Assembly: GCA_021787845.1 (NCBI GenBank)
Contig: JAJYLH010000011.1
Span: 41,054 to 105,053 of the forward strand
Direction of reading: 5' to 3'
DNA: 64,000 nt
Source: Myxococcales bacterium
GTDB taxonomy: Bacteria; Myxococcota; Myxococcia; Myxococcales; JAJYLH01
A program made the translations under genes and the position numbers. The notes under the pieces were generated by a model. The model was not told the DNA's origin, did not search any database, and saw nothing but the letters and a program-made list of their open reading frames with translations. Below, piece after piece: positions 36,293 to 45,838 of this stretch (its first letter is position 1; every line of letters starts with the position of its first letter).

Positions 36293-37057
36293 TCAGGCGC
36301 GAGTTCGATGGACGGGCCCGGCGGCGGTCTCGCTCGGTGAAACCGCTACCGGCAGGCGAAGGCGTGCGAGCTTCTTCTCCACGTCGCCGACGATCGGAGG
36401 CCCGTGACCCGAGCAGAGCACCTCGGTCGGCGGCAGGTCCTCGAGAAAAGCGCGGGCCCGCGCGTGGCACAGCTCGACGTCGCAGGAGAAGCCGCGCACC
36501 GCGAGCCGCGGGTATTCGAGGAGCCTGAGCGGGGGAATGCCGGCGACGATGACGTCGCCGGTGAAGAGCGTCCCCGTCGCTTCATGGTGCAGAATCACCG
36601 AGCCGTTCGTGTGACCGGGGATGTGGAAGACGCGAAAGCCGCGCATGGTCGCTCCGTCGGTGAACGTCTCATCGATGTCGCAGCGCGCGGGAAAGTGATC
36701 TTCCAGCAAGCAAAGAAGTCTCTCATGGGGCCAGCGCGCGCCGGGGACCATCGGCAGCGGTGCTGCTCGGCCGGAGAGCTCCCGGGCGTCGAGCTCGTGG
36801 CAGGCGACCGGCGCGCCGAACGTTCGCCGGAGCCACGCCGCGTTGCCCGCGTGGTCGCTGTGCCGGTGCGTCAAGAGCACCAGGTCGAGGTCGCCCCTCC
36901 CGCGCACGCCCGCGCGCCAGAGCTGACGCCGGAGCATCGGCCGCTCGAGCCCGTGCCCGGTGTCGACGAGCACGCGGCGACCTTGGTGGACGAGCAGCCA
37001 GACGTTCGAGACGATGAGCCCGTTCGCGAGCGAAAGGTTCGGGACGACTCGGCGCAT
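36293..37057 (-). CDS. MBL-fold metallo-hydrolase
   Basis: A 254-residue protein with the metallo-beta-lactamase zinc motif LLTHRHSDHAGNAAW (HxHxDH), a following metal His in FHIPGHTNGSVIL, Asp in LFTGDVIVAG and a late His in LCSGHGPPIVGD. This is the glyoxalase II-like hydrolase subgroup; the substrate is unknown. The frame extends 35 codons upstream, but MRRVVPNLSLANGLIVSNVW at ATG 37057 fits the usual N-terminal strand of the family. It is followed after 37 bases by the lipoprotein gene on the same strand. Confidence 0.85.
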   Translation of the reverse strand: MRRVVPNLSLANGLIVSNVWLLVHQGRRVLVDTGHGLERPMLRRQLWRAGVRGRGDLDLVLLTHRHSDHAGNAAWLRRTFGAPVACHELDARELSGRAAPLPMVPGARWPHERLLCLLEDHFPARCDIDETFTDGATMRGFRVFHIPGHTNGSVILHHEATGTLFTGDVIVAGIPPLRLLEYPRLAVRGFSCDVELCHARARAFLEDLPPTEVLCSGHGPPIVGDVEKKLARLRLPVAVSPSETAAGPVHRTRA

Positions 37058-37178
37058 CAGGCCGCCGTCCGCGAGAGGATGGCGTTTCGCACCCCTCGTT
37101 GATAGCACGCCCGAAGACCCCGCATCGAGCCCGCCCGCCCACGCGCGCGGCCGATCTCTCACCGCGCGACAGATGCGA

Positions 37179-38330
37179 TCAGCGATCCGCGGCTGGCGCG
37201 GCTTCCGGCTCCGCTGTCGGTGGCCGGTACTCCAGTAGCTCGACGGGAAGGCCGCCGTTCTCCAGGCGCACCGCCCTCACCACCGATAGCTTCAGCCGCT
37301 CCCGCAGCTCGACTCCCGGTCCCAGCACCGCCCGCCGCCAACTGGCGAAGGCGCCGGTCAGCGCCGAGCGCAGCGCCGCCCAGGCGTCGGTTCCCCGCGC
37401 GAGGCGCGACAGCCGCCGGCCGTAGGGCGGGTTCGTCAGGAGAAGTCCCGCCGGCGCCGGAGGCCGAAGGTCCGCGACATTCGCCCGCTCGAACCGGATG
37501 ACCGACGCGACTTGGGCCCGCTCGGCGTTCGCCCGCGCCGTCGCCAGCGCGCCGCCGTTCACGTCCGCGCCGAGGATGACCGCTCCTGCCGGGCACGCGC
37601 TCGCCAACGCCTCCGCCCGTACCTTCGCCAAGGCAGCCGGTTCCGCTCCCGGAAACCGGTCGACCGCCATCGCCCGCGCCGCGTTCGGAGCTCGCCCGGT
37701 CGCGATCAGCGCCGCCTCGATCGGAATCGTTCCCGACCCGCACATCGGGTCGGCGAGCGGACGCGACCCGTCGTAGTCGCACAACAGAAGCAGCCCCGCC
37801 GCGAGCGTCTCCCGCAGCGGCGCCCGCGCGGCGCCGAGCCGATACCCCCGCCGGTGCAAGAGCTCCCCCGAGGTGTCGATCGAGAGCGTGCACCGGTCGC
37901 GCACCAGGCGCACGAAGAGCTGCGGCGCTGCCGCCCCCCTTGCGGCCGGCAGGCGCGCGAACGCCTCGAGGATGGCCTCGGTCACCAGGCCGGTGTGGTA
38001 CAGCCGCGACTGGTGGCTCGTCGCGCTGACCGCGATCGGCTCGCGCGGGCCGACGAACGCCGACAGGTCGAGCCGCTTGAGCCGCGCCAGAAGCTCCCGC
38101 CGGCCCGGCGCGTCGAAGGCCGCGAGCCGCAAGAGCACCCGGGAAGCCGTCCGGAGCCAGAGGTTCGCGCGCAGGGCATCGGCGAGGCTTCCACGAAACG
38201 CGGCGCCGCCCGGTAGCTCCCGCACGTTCGAGAAGCCGAGCGTCTTGAGCTCGCCCGCCACCACGCGCTCGAGCCCCGGCGCCGAAACCGCGAAGAGGTC
38301 GTGTTCCGCCGCGCTCACCGGGGGCAGCAT
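37179..38330 (-). CDS. THUMP-domain RNA guanine-N2 methyltransferase (RlmL N-terminal/YpsC type)
   Basis: A 383-residue protein. It starts with the strand [20 protein letters not shown] typical of this family, then a THUMP domain (to about residue 165) and a Rossmann methyltransferase: [18 protein letters not shown] binds S-adenosylmethionine, and [13 protein letters not shown] is the N-P-P-Y catalytic motif for exocyclic amine methylation. RlmL/YpsC-type enzymes modify 23S rRNA or related RNA guanines. ATG 38330 matches the family N-terminus; the frame upstream is an unsupported extension. It is divergent from the cold-shock gene. Confidence 0.9.
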   Translation of the reverse strand: MLPPVSAAEHDLFAVSAPGLERVVAGELKTLGFSNVRELPGGAAFRGSLADALRANLWLRTASRVLLRLAAFDAPGRRELLARLKRLDLSAFVGPREPIAVSATSHQSRLYHTGLVTEAILEAFARLPAARGAAAPQLFVRLVRDRCTLSIDTSGELLHRRGYRLGAARAPLRETLAAGLLLLCDYDGSRPLADPMCGSGTIPIEAALIATGRAPNAARAMAVDRFPGAEPAALAKVRAEALASACPAGAVILGADVNGGALATARANAERAQVASVIRFERANVADLRPPAPAGLLLTNPPYGRRLSRLARGTDAWAALRSALTGAFASWRRAVLGPGVELRERLKLSVVRAVRLENGGLPVELLEYRPPTAEPEAAPAADR

Positions 38331-38510
38331 GGGCCCCAAGTCTCGTCCCGCGTCAAGCGAAACGCCACGATTCGCGCACGCGGGCAGCAAACGCTTGCGA
38401 AGACGACCCGACATAGGCATCTTCTCGGTCGGCCCTCGAGGGCGAGGTGCCTGACGGCTCCCGCGGCGAGACACGCCGGCGGGAGGTTTCACTCGAAGAG
38501 AAGGCGAACG

Positions 38511-38714
38511 ATGACCGGTACCGTGAAGTGGTTCAACGACGCGAAAGGCTATGGGTTCATCGCCCCCGACGGCGGTGGCAAGGACGTTTTCTGCCACCAC
38601 ACGGCGATTCAGGCGGAGGGCTTCCGCACCCTCTCCGAGGGGCAGAAGGTCGAGTTCGAGGTCGAGCAGGGCACCAAGGGCCCGCAGGCCGCGAACGTCC
38701 GGCCGGTGCGGTAG
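38511..38714 (+). CDS. Cold-shock domain protein (CspA family)
   Basis: A 67-residue single cold-shock domain: [20 protein letters not shown] carries RNP1 (KGYGFI), and DVFCHHTAI carries RNP2 (here with Cys replacing the usual second Val/Phe position). It binds single-stranded nucleic acids and acts as an RNA chaperone. Length matches the family. ATG 38511 is preceded by GAAGAGAAGGCG. The 180-bp divergent upstream region probably holds its promoter. Confidence 0.95.
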   Translation: MTGTVKWFNDAKGYGFIAPDGGGKDVFCHHTAIQAEGFRTLSEGQKVEFEVEQGTKGPQAANVRPVR

Positions 38715-38823
38715 CGCCGAGCAAGAGCGCAACCGAGGGTCGTCCTGAGCGCGGCGAGGGTCCGTTCGTAGCGGGCTTCAAAGGTGTGCGCGCCAGGTCG
38801 AGGGGCAGCGCTATAGTCGGCGC

Positions 38824-39741
38824 ATGGCCCGCAAAGCGAAAGGCTGTGCAGGTGGGCTCCTGGTGGTCGTCGCGGCCGGGCTCATCGGGTACGCGGCAGG
38901 ACGGTTGTCGCCACGGCGCTCCCGGTGTCCGCGCATTCCGGCGGTCAACCAGGCAGCACCGCCCCCGGACTCCGTCCGCATCCTCTACTCGCTGGATGAG
39001 CGACAGAACGACCGCCAGCTCGTGTCGCTCATCGACGCGGCGAAGACGCGCGTCTACTTCGCGATCTACGAGTTCACGTTGCGCGACGTCGCCGACGCTT
39101 TGGTCCGGGCGAAGCGGCGGGGGGTCGACGTGCGCGGCCTCGTCGACGCGCGCGAAAGCGTGAAGCCGTACGACCAGCCGGTCATCGCCGAGCTCGCTGC
39201 CGCCGGAATCCCACTGGAGACCGAGCACCATCCGGACGGCGAAGGCATCATGCACATCAAGGCGATGGTCACCGACACCGCTTATGCCCTGGGCAGCTAC
39301 AACTGGACCGGGGCGGCGACACGCGAGAACGACGAGCTGCTGGAGATCGGCACCGACCCGAAGCTGGTCGCGAGCTACGCGGCCATCCTGGAGAAGCTGC
39401 TCTCGGCCTATCAGGGCGCGCCGGTGAAGAAGCCCGCGGCCCCAACCGTCGCGGGCGACTTCGACTTCACCCAGGCCCCCGCGCACATCGGCCAGTTCGC
39501 CTCGGTTCACGGCACGCTCGTCGACGCACACCGGACCCGGAGCGGAACCGTCTTCCTCGACTTCTGCGCTACTTATAAGGGCTGCCCCTTCTCAGGAGTG
39601 GTCTTGTCCAGCGACGCGGCCGCGTTCGGCGACCTGTCGCGCTTCGCCGGCCAGCGCGTCAAGCTCACCGGTCGCATCTCGTCGTACCGCGGCCGGGCGG
39701 AGATCGAGCTGTCGCAGCCGAGCCAGATCACCCTCGAGTGA
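38824..39741 (+). CDS. Phospholipase D-like protein (single HKD) with C-terminal OB-like domain
   Basis: A 305-residue protein with an N-terminal membrane anchor (GLLVVVAAGLIGYAAG). The PLDc_2 domain has VYFAIYEFTLRDVADAL and one HKD motif, HIKAMVTDTAYALGSYNWT, as in Nuc-type endonucleases and mitochondrial PLD6-like proteins that work as dimers. Residues about 215-305 look like an OB-fold nucleic-acid-binding segment (VHGTLVDAHRTRSGTVFLDF ... VKLTGRISSYRGRAEIEL). Together this suggests a membrane-anchored or exported nuclease; that is inference. ATG 38824 begins the anchor. Confidence 0.83.
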   Translation: MARKAKGCAGGLLVVVAAGLIGYAAGRLSPRRSRCPRIPAVNQAAPPPDSVRILYSLDERQNDRQLVSLIDAAKTRVYFAIYEFTLRDVADALVRAKRRGVDVRGLVDARESVKPYDQPVIAELAAAGIPLETEHHPDGEGIMHIKAMVTDTAYALGSYNWTGAATRENDELLEIGTDPKLVASYAAILEKLLSAYQGAPVKKPAAPTVAGDFDFTQAPAHIGQFASVHGTLVDAHRTRSGTVFLDFCATYKGCPFSGVVLSSDAAAFGDLSRFAGQRVKLTGRISSYRGRAEIELSQPSQITLE

Positions 39742-39835
39742 CGAGGCCTTCGCGAGCAAGCGACCCGGTGCCATCACGCTGGACGAAAGCCGCGTGCCTC
39801 GACACCGCCCCTTGTTCCCGTCTAGAAAACCCCGC

Positions 39836-41011
39836 ATGAACGACCGACGCTCGTCCGCTCCCGCCCGGTCCGACCCGCGCCAAGCGCTCGCGCGAGCCCG
39901 GCGCGTCATCGTCAAGCTCGGAACGGGCGTGTTGACGACGCCTGCCGGTGCGTTCGACCGCGACCGCTTCGACGCCCTGTGCGCGGGGCTCGCCCGGGTG
40001 GCGAGCGAGCGCGAGCTGGTGGTCGTCTCCTCGGGAGCGATAGCGCTCGGCGTCGAGAAGCTGGGCCTCCGCGCGCGCCCGACCGAAATCCCGATGAAAC
40101 AGGCGGCGGCCGCCGTCGGCCAGTCGCGGCTGATGCGCCTGTTCGACGACGTCCTCGGCGCCCGCGGCTTGACGGTAGCGCAAGTGCTCCTCACCCACGG
40201 CGACGTGCAGAGCCGCACCCGCTACCTGAACGCGCGCCACGCCCTCGAGCGGCTTCTCGAGCGCCAGGTGATTCCGGTCATCAACGAGAACGACACGGTG
40301 TCGGTCGAGGAAATCAAGTTCGGCGACAACGACACGCTCGCGGGGATGGCGGTGGACCTCATCGGCGCCGATCTGCTGGTCGTGCTGACCGACATCGACG
40401 GCGTGTACACGGCCGACCCGCGGCTCGACCCGGCGGCGGTGAAGCTCGACGAGCTCGACGGCATCGACGAGCGGATGCTGCAATCGGCCGGCGAATCGCT
40501 CTCGGGGCTCGGAACGGGCGGGATGGCGAGCAAGCTGCGCGCCGCGCGCAGGGCGGGCGAGAGCGGTGTCGCTACCCTCATCGCGCCCGGACGGCAGGAG
40601 CGGGTGCTCGAGCGCGCCTTCGAAGGAGAGCCCGTCGGGACCCTCGTCACCGCTCCCGCTGGGCGCGGAACCGGGCGCCAGCGGTGGATCGCCCGCGACC
40701 TGAAGCCGGGCGGCGAGCTCAGGGTCGACGACGGCGCGTCGAGGGCGCTGGTCGATCACCACAAGAGCCTCTTGCCGAGCGGTATCCGCGAGGTGCGTGG
40801 CACCTTCGACCAGGGCGAGGCGGTGGAGGTCCGCGACCTGGCGGGGCGCGCCATCGCCCGCGGCCTCTCCGGCTACTCGAGCGACGACCTGAAGCGCATC
40901 GCCGGCAGGCGCAGCTCGGAAATCGAATCGATCCTCGGCTACAAGTACTTCGACGAAGCGGTGCACAAGGACGACCTCGTCTTGGTCACGGAGAGCGGAA
41001 ATGGCGGGTGA
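39836..41011 (+). CDS. proB: Glutamate 5-kinase
   Basis: A 391-residue ProB that phosphorylates glutamate in the first step of proline synthesis. The amino-acid kinase domain has VIVKLGTGVLTTPAGAFDRD, LVVVSSGAIALGVEKLG, VIPVINENDTVSVEEIKFGD and LGTGGMASKLRAAR; a PUA domain follows (about 300-391), as in E. coli. ATG 39836 is preferred; an upstream GTG at 39794 would add 14 residues. The gene overlaps proA by 11 bases. Confidence 0.96.
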   Translation: MNDRRSSAPARSDPRQALARARRVIVKLGTGVLTTPAGAFDRDRFDALCAGLARVASERELVVVSSGAIALGVEKLGLRARPTEIPMKQAAAAVGQSRLMRLFDDVLGARGLTVAQVLLTHGDVQSRTRYLNARHALERLLERQVIPVINENDTVSVEEIKFGDNDTLAGMAVDLIGADLLVVLTDIDGVYTADPRLDPAAVKLDELDGIDERMLQSAGESLSGLGTGGMASKLRAARRAGESGVATLIAPGRQERVLERAFEGEPVGTLVTAPAGRGTGRQRWIARDLKPGGELRVDDGASRALVDHHKSLLPSGIREVRGTFDQGEAVEVRDLAGRAIARGLSGYSSDDLKRIAGRRSSEIESILGYKYFDEAVHKDDLVLVTESGNGG

Positions 41012-42275
41012 AAGCGCTCCTGGAGGGCTTGCGCGGTCTATCGCGTCTGGCGCGAAGACCGCGTCGCCCACGCTCGCCGTGGCGACGACCGAATCGAAGA
41101 ATCGGGTGCTCGAACGGCTGGCGGACCTGCTGGATGCCCGCGAATCGATGATCCTCGAAGCGAACCGGCAGGACGTCGACGGGGCGCGGGAAGCGGGCTC
41201 GAGCGCGGCGATGCTCGACCGGCTGACGCTGGATTCGAAGCGGGTGGGCGCGATGGCGCGCGCCATCCGCGACGTGGTGGCGCTGCCCGACCCGGTCGGC
41301 GAGCTGACCGAGACGCACGAGCGGCCGAACGGGCTGAACGTCCGGCGGGTGCGGATTCCGCTCGGGGTGATTTTCGTCATCTATGAAGCGCGCCCGAACG
41401 TGACGGCGGACGCCGCGGCGCTCTGCCTGAAGAGCGGCAACGCCGTGGTCCTCCGGGGCGGCAAGGAGGCGATGCGGTCGAACCGGGCGATCGCGCGCCT
41501 CATCGGCGAGGCGCTCTCAGCGGAAGGGCTGCCGCCCGGCGCGTGCCAGCTCGTCGAGAATCCAGACCGCGCGCTGCTCCTCGACCTGCTCGAGCAGGCC
41601 GACCTCATCGACCTCGCGATTCCTCGTGGCGGCGAGGGGCTCATTCGGTTCGTCGCCGAGCACGCGCGCGTTCCGGTCGTCAAGCACTACAAGGGCGTGT
41701 GCCACCTCTACGTGCACCGCGCGGCCGACCTCGAGATGGCGGCCCGGCTCGCGTTCAACGGCAAGGTCTCGCGCCCCGGCGTCTGCAACGCCTTGGAGTG
41801 CCTCCTGGTCGATGCCGAGGTGAGCGCAAGAGCGCTCCCCCTCATCGCCTTGAAGCTCTCCAGCGCCGGTGTCGAGCTGCACGCGGACGAACGCGCGCTG
41901 CCCTGGTGCGCGGCGGCGAAGAAGGTGGTGCCCGCGACGGAGGACGATTTCGGCCGCGAGTTCCTGAGCCTCGACCTCGCGGTGAAGGTGGTCGACGGCT
42001 ACGACGAAGCGCTCGCGCACATCGCCCGCTACGGCTCGCAGCACACCGAGGTCATCTGCACCGAGGACCATGAGGTCGCGAGCCGCTTCACACGCGAGGT
42101 CGACGCGAGCATGGTGGGCTGGAACGTCTCGACCCGCTTCAACGACGGAGGCGAGCTGGGGCTGGGGGCCGAAATCGGGATTTCCACGAGCAAGGTGCAC
42201 GCGTTCGGGCCGATGGGCCTGCGCGAGCTGACCACGACCAAGTTCGTAGTGACGGGACAGGGGCAAGTGCGCTAG
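41001..42275 (+). CDS. proA: Gamma-glutamyl phosphate reductase
   Basis: A 424-residue ProA that reduces glutamyl phosphate with NADPH, the second step of proline synthesis. Features: IPLGVIFVIYEARPNVTADA, KSGNAVVLRGGKEAMRSN, and the catalytic Cys region VSRPGVCNALECLLVD. Length is normal for the family. ATG 41001 lies inside the end of proB (11-base overlap), so the two are translationally linked. Confidence 0.97.
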   Translation: MAGESAPGGLARSIASGAKTASPTLAVATTESKNRVLERLADLLDARESMILEANRQDVDGAREAGSSAAMLDRLTLDSKRVGAMARAIRDVVALPDPVGELTETHERPNGLNVRRVRIPLGVIFVIYEARPNVTADAAALCLKSGNAVVLRGGKEAMRSNRAIARLIGEALSAEGLPPGACQLVENPDRALLLDLLEQADLIDLAIPRGGEGLIRFVAEHARVPVVKHYKGVCHLYVHRAADLEMAARLAFNGKVSRPGVCNALECLLVDAEVSARALPLIALKLSSAGVELHADERALPWCAAAKKVVPATEDDFGREFLSLDLAVKVVDGYDEALAHIARYGSQHTEVICTEDHEVASRFTREVDASMVGWNVSTRFNDGGELGLGAEIGISTSKVHAFGPMGLRELTTTKFVVTGQGQVR

Positions 42276-42334
42276 TTGGAAGCGATGGGTTCGGCCGCGA
42301 AATAAAGGTGGGGGGAAGCGGTACGGAGAAGCTC

Positions 42335-42751
42335 ATGGCGCGTCAGGCACGGGCGAAGCACGAGCAGCGTTCGGAGGACACGGCGCTCCAGGCGGCGAAG
42401 ACCGCGGCGCTCGCCGGCCTCGAGAAGAAGGGCGAGGAGGTGACGATCCTCGACGTGCGCGGCCTCGCGTCGTACACCGACTTCCTCGTCCTGATGAGCG
42501 CGACGAGCGACCGGCAGGTCAATGCCATCGCGGACGCGGTCGACGAGGTCCTGCGCAAGGCGGGCCACCGTCCCATCGGCGTCGAGGGGCTCGGCAGCGG
42601 CAACTGGATACTCATCGACTCGGGCGACGTGGTCGTGCACGTCTTCCAGCAGCAGGCGCGCGAGTTCTACGACCTGGACAGCCTGTGGGCGGACGCCAAG
42701 CGGGTCCACGTCGATGAGCGGCCGAGCGTCAGCGCTGTCGTGCGGGGGTAG
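42335..42751 (+). CDS. rsfS: Ribosomal silencing factor RsfS
   Basis: A 138-residue RsfS (DUF143/Iojap). It binds ribosomal protein uL14 and blocks subunit joining in slow growth. Family motifs: VTILDVRGLASYTDFLVLMS, DRQVNAIADAV and GNWILIDSGDVVVHVFQQQA followed by FYDLDSLW. ATG 42335 follows GGAG and removes a 9-residue unlikely extension. It is often preceded by nadD; here proA comes directly before it. Its stop overlaps rlmH by one base. Confidence 0.95.
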   Translation: MARQARAKHEQRSEDTALQAAKTAALAGLEKKGEEVTILDVRGLASYTDFLVLMSATSDRQVNAIADAVDEVLRKAGHRPIGVEGLGSGNWILIDSGDVVVHVFQQQAREFYDLDSLWADAKRVHVDERPSVSAVVRG

Positions 42752-43191
42752 TGCACCTGAAGCTCATTTCGGTGGGGCGCGACCGGTCGAACCTCTTCGA
42801 ACCGGCAGTCCAGGAGTACGTCGCTCGCCTGCGGCGCCAGCATCACGTCGATCTCGTCGAAATCAAGGAAGCCGCGACCCGGGAGGCGGAAGCGGAGCGG
42901 CTGCTCGCGAAGGTGAGCCCGCGCGACTTGTTGGTGTGTGTCGACGAGCGAGGGCGGGAGCCCTCCAGCTTGGAGCTAGCGCAACTGCTTGGCCGGTGGC
43001 GGGACGAGGGACGCGAGGTGGCCTTCGCCATCGGCGGCGACGAAGGGCACGCGCCGGCGGTTAGGGAACGGGCCGATTTCGTCTGGTCGCTTTCGAGGCT
43101 GGTCTTGCCGCACCGGCTCGCCCGGGTGGTGGTTGTCGAGCAACTCTATCGCGCGTTCGCGATTCTGCGTGGCGAGCCGTACCACAAGTGA
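42751..43191 (+). CDS. rlmH: 23S rRNA pseudouridine-1915 N3-methyltransferase RlmH
   Basis: A 146-residue SPOUT methyltransferase acting on helix 69 of 23S rRNA. The C-terminal trefoil-knot signature is present: VAFAIGGDEGHAPAV, SLSRLVLPHRLARVVVVEQ and YRAFAILRGEPYHK. Length is normal. Start GTG 42751 overlaps the rsfS stop (TAGTG), giving a tightly coupled ribosome-related pair. Confidence 0.96.
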   Translation: MHLKLISVGRDRSNLFEPAVQEYVARLRRQHHVDLVEIKEAATREAEAERLLAKVSPRDLLVCVDERGREPSSLELAQLLGRWRDEGREVAFAIGGDEGHAPAVRERADFVWSLSRLVLPHRLARVVVVEQLYRAFAILRGEPYHK

Positions 43192-43270
43192 AGGGCTCTT
43201 GCCCGCGTGCTCGATTGCCGGCCGCCGCCCATCGTCCGCAGGTCCGCGCGGCCTCGGCCTGCGTGTCGCG

Positions 43271-43315
43271 GATCGATCCGATCCGACCGATCCGACCGAT
43301 CGGTCCGATCGGACA
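43271..43315. repeat. GATCGG palindromic element, copy 3
   Basis: GATCGATCCGATCCGACCGA followed by more CCGATCGG units. It starts 80 bases after rlmH and lies between convergent genes (rlmH and the CysQ-like phosphatase), a position that fits termination or 3'-end protection. Confidence 0.75.
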
Positions 43316-43339
43316 TCGTCGAAGGCACGGTGCCCGGCG

Positions 43340-44176
43340 TTACCGGCGTCCCTCCGCGAGCAGCGCGTCCAGCGCTCGCCGGATGATGGGCAGGGCGGTA
43401 GCGTTGCTGCCTACCAGACCGCGCAAATTGCGCAGCTCGACACCGTCGTAGCGGTAGGGCTCGCCGAACAGGTCGGTCATGAGGCCTCCGGCGCCTTTCA
43501 GCACCGCTTCTGGCGCGCAGGAATCCCAGCGGGAGCTTCGAGGGCTCGCGTGCACGTACGCCTCGGCGGCGCCCTCGGCGATGAGGCCGCACTTGAGGCC
43601 GACGCTTCCCCGCTCGATCACCCGGGGTATTCCGGCCAGCTCACAGAAGTGCTCGGTGCGTTTGGTCCTGTGCGAGCGTGAGACGAGCAGCCGGACCTCT
43701 CGCGGTCGAGCGGCGGCGCTGACGTGGAGCGTGCGGGTCGTGCCATCCGCTTCGAGCTCGGCTCCCGCGCCGACGACCCCCGTGTACAGCTTGTCGCTGA
43801 CCGGCAGAAAGACGACGCCGAGCTTCACCTCGCCGGCGATGGCCAGGCCGATGTGGACCGCGAACTCGCCGTTTCGCGCGACGAACTCGCGGGTGCCATC
43901 CAGCGGGTCGACGAACCAGCAGCGCGTGAACCGACCGGCGTCCCGGTTGTCCGCCGATTCCTCCGCGACCACGCCGTCGTCCGGGAAGGCGGCGCGCAGA
44001 CCGCCGACGATGAGCGCGTTCGCGCGTTTGTCCGCTTGCGTGACGGGCCCTTCGCCGCCGGCTTTCTCCTCGACCGCGAAGTCCGTCGCGTACACGTCGA
44101 GGATGACGCGCCCGGCTTCGCGCGCGAGCGCGCGGGCGAGGTCCGCCTCTCGATTCAGGTCACCGGCAGCGCTCAC
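43340..44176 (-). CDS. 3'(2'),5'-bisphosphate nucleotidase / inositol monophosphatase-family protein (CysQ-like)
   Basis: A 278-residue protein of the lithium-sensitive phosphatase fold. Metal-binding motifs: VAEESADN, CWFVDPLDGTREFVARNG (DPLDGT) and RWDSCAPEAVLKGAGG. In CysQ the enzyme removes the 3' phosphate from PAP; related proteins hydrolyse inositol phosphates, and the sequence alone does not settle the substrate. GTG 44176 begins three bases after the stop of the preceding minus-strand gene, so the two are co-translated. Length fits CysQ. Confidence 0.85.
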   Translation of the reverse strand: MSAAGDLNREADLARALAREAGRVILDVYATDFAVEEKAGGEGPVTQADKRANALIVGGLRAAFPDDGVVAEESADNRDAGRFTRCWFVDPLDGTREFVARNGEFAVHIGLAIAGEVKLGVVFLPVSDKLYTGVVGAGAELEADGTTRTLHVSAAARPREVRLLVSRSHRTKRTEHFCELAGIPRVIERGSVGLKCGLIAEGAAEAYVHASPRSSRWDSCAPEAVLKGAGGLMTDLFGEPYRYDGVELRNLRGLVGSNATALPIIRRALDALLAEGRR

Positions 44177-44178
44177 CC

Positions 44179-44832
44179 TCAGTAGCCTTGACCGCCGCTG
44201 GTGGGCGGTAGCGCCGATGGTTGCCGGGTCCAGACCCGCATCGGGTTGGCGGCCGCCGCCTGACGCGCGGCGCGATCGTAAGCGACCATGGCGTCCAGCG
44301 CCTCGCGGGCAGAGTAGTAGTCGTCGGCGGCGAGGGCGTCCCGCGCCTGTTCGAGAGCCTGGAGCGCTGCCGTCTCCCGGCCGAGCTCGAGCCGCCCGGA
44401 AGTGGCATCGGCGCTCTGCTGCACCGCTTCCAGAGTGCTCTGGAGGGCCGCCAGGTAGGGGTCGAGACCGGTGGTGCCGAGCGTGAGCAGATAGTCGATC
44501 TGCGACGCCTGGTAGGCGACGGTGTCGAGCGCCTGGATGCGCGCCTGGCGGGCCGCTTCGAGGCTCGCGCCGCGATCGTTCAGTTGCGTCAGCGCCTCCT
44601 CGGTGGCTTGCGCCTGGTCCGTCGTGTCCTGGAGTTGCTGGTCGAGCGATTGCAACGCGTCGTTCTGGTCGGCGACCTGCGATTCGAGCTGCTGCACGCG
44701 CTGCTTGAGCTGCGCGATCTGCGTCGCCTCGTCGGCTTTCTTCGAGGCCGAGGGAGCCTTGGCGGGCCCGGTCGCCTGCGCGAGCGCGACCGACGAGGCC
44801 AGCGTGAGCAGCAACGCCGTGAGCCGGGTCAT
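44179..44832 (-). CDS. Exported coiled-coil protein
   Basis: A 217-residue protein. The N-terminus MTRLTALLLTLASSVALAQA is a signal peptide. Residues about 30-90 form a coiled coil (IAQLKQRVQQLESQVADQND, then LQSLDQQLQDTTDQAQATEE). The rest is helical, with LEQARDALAADDYYSAREAL resembling a TPR-like hairpin. It is probably a periplasmic scaffold or envelope protein. No family is recognised. ATG 44832 places the signal peptide at the start; in-frame starts exist at 44856 and 44928. It is coupled to the CysQ-like gene. Confidence 0.65.
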   Translation of the reverse strand: MTRLTALLLTLASSVALAQATGPAKAPSASKKADEATQIAQLKQRVQQLESQVADQNDALQSLDQQLQDTTDQAQATEEALTQLNDRGASLEAARQARIQALDTVAYQASQIDYLLTLGTTGLDPYLAALQSTLEAVQQSADATSGRLELGRETAALQALEQARDALAADDYYSAREALDAMVAYDRAARQAAAANPMRVWTRQPSALPPTSGGQGY

Positions 44833-45012
44833 GGAACAAGGATGCGCATCGGTCATCCGACGTCCTGGGGAAGCCGCGGGCGGAAATGCCGCGCGGTGGT
44901 CGCGATCATCCTCCGAGGCGCGCGTCAAGACCAGAGTCGCGTCAGATCGCGCGTGCCCGCCTGCGCGTGTCCGGGTCCGCCGTCCGATGGAGGGAGGCAG
45001 CGCAGATACTAT

Positions 45013-45396
45013 TCACTTGGGCTCTTGCGGACCGAGAAGGACGTCGACCGACTCGCTGCGGCCGTTGAACGCGAACTTCGCCCACAGCGGCGGAGGCTTG
45101 CCGTCCGGCCACGCTTCCATCTCGAAGGTGCCGCGGGGCAGCCTCGTGTGGACGACGAAGGAGCGAGCCCCGGTCGGATGCCGTTCGCGGTAGGCGCGGA
45201 GCACTTCGTTCCCGTCGAGGCGGGTGACCCGCATCTGGAGCGAGGAGACGCTTTGGCTGCCCTCGGGCAGCTCGACGAAGACCGTCACCGAATGGGGGCC
45301 GTACAGCGCGCCGACGACCAGGATCACCGCCGCCGCAACCAGAATCGGCAGCATCCGGATGACGAGCGGGCGGCGAGGCGTTCGCGGCTCGCTCAC
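45013..45396 (-). CDS. Hypothetical membrane-anchored protein
   Basis: A 127-residue protein with one N-terminal membrane helix (LVIRMLPILVAAAVILVVGA) and a beta-rich exterior domain (TVFVELPEGSQSVSSLQMRV ... FNGRSESVDVLLG). No family is recognised. GTG 45396 lies in a GTGA overlap with the preceding gene, which strongly supports this start and a joint function. Confidence 0.62.
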   Translation of the reverse strand: MSEPRTPRRPLVIRMLPILVAAAVILVVGALYGPHSVTVFVELPEGSQSVSSLQMRVTRLDGNEVLRAYRERHPTGARSFVVHTRLPRGTFEMEAWPDGKPPPLWAKFAFNGRSESVDVLLGPQEPK

Positions 45397-45821
45397 GAAT
45401 TCTCGTCCGCCGGCTTGGATTCGACGCTCGCTGACACGTCCTTGATTTCCGGCTTCAGGCTCTGCGGTTTGAGCCGGACCTCCGCCTTGACCTCGAGCGT
45501 GAGACCGCTGACCAGGTCGAAGACCTGCTGGCGGAACCGCTCGGAGTTCAGGAACCGCCGAACCTCGCGGCGCAGGATGCGGCCCGCCTCCGTGCGCGTC
45601 TTGTCCGCCTGGGTCAAGAGGTAGCTCAGCGCTTCCTTCGGGAGCTTGAGCTCGTTGACGGTCTTGCGAATCTGTTCCTCGGTCATGAAGACCGCGCCGA
45701 CGCCAGCGAGCAGTGCCCGCCGCACGAGCTCTCCGACACCGGTGCCGCGTGGCGTCTCCTCGGGACCGGGCAGATCGTCGGGTGGCCGCGGCCCGTTCTC
45801 GTCCGTCGGATCGAATGGCAT
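45393..45821 (-). CDS. Hypothetical helical protein, phasin-like
   Basis: A 142-residue protein. After a Pro/Asp-rich start it has GELVRRALLAGVGAVFMTEE followed by LKLPKEALSYLLTQADKTRT and RREVRRFLNSERFRQQV, an amphipathic helix pattern resembling small phasin/PhaI-like proteins. The tail TLEVKAEVRLKPQSLKPE is extended. The phasin comparison is from pattern only. It is translationally coupled to the membrane-anchored protein after it. Confidence 0.6.
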   Translation of the reverse strand: MPFDPTDENGPRPPDDLPGPEETPRGTGVGELVRRALLAGVGAVFMTEEQIRKTVNELKLPKEALSYLLTQADKTRTEAGRILRREVRRFLNSERFRQQVFDLVSGLTLEVKAEVRLKPQSLKPEIKDVSASVESKPADENS

Positions 45822-45838
45822 CGGAGGCTCCAGGCGGT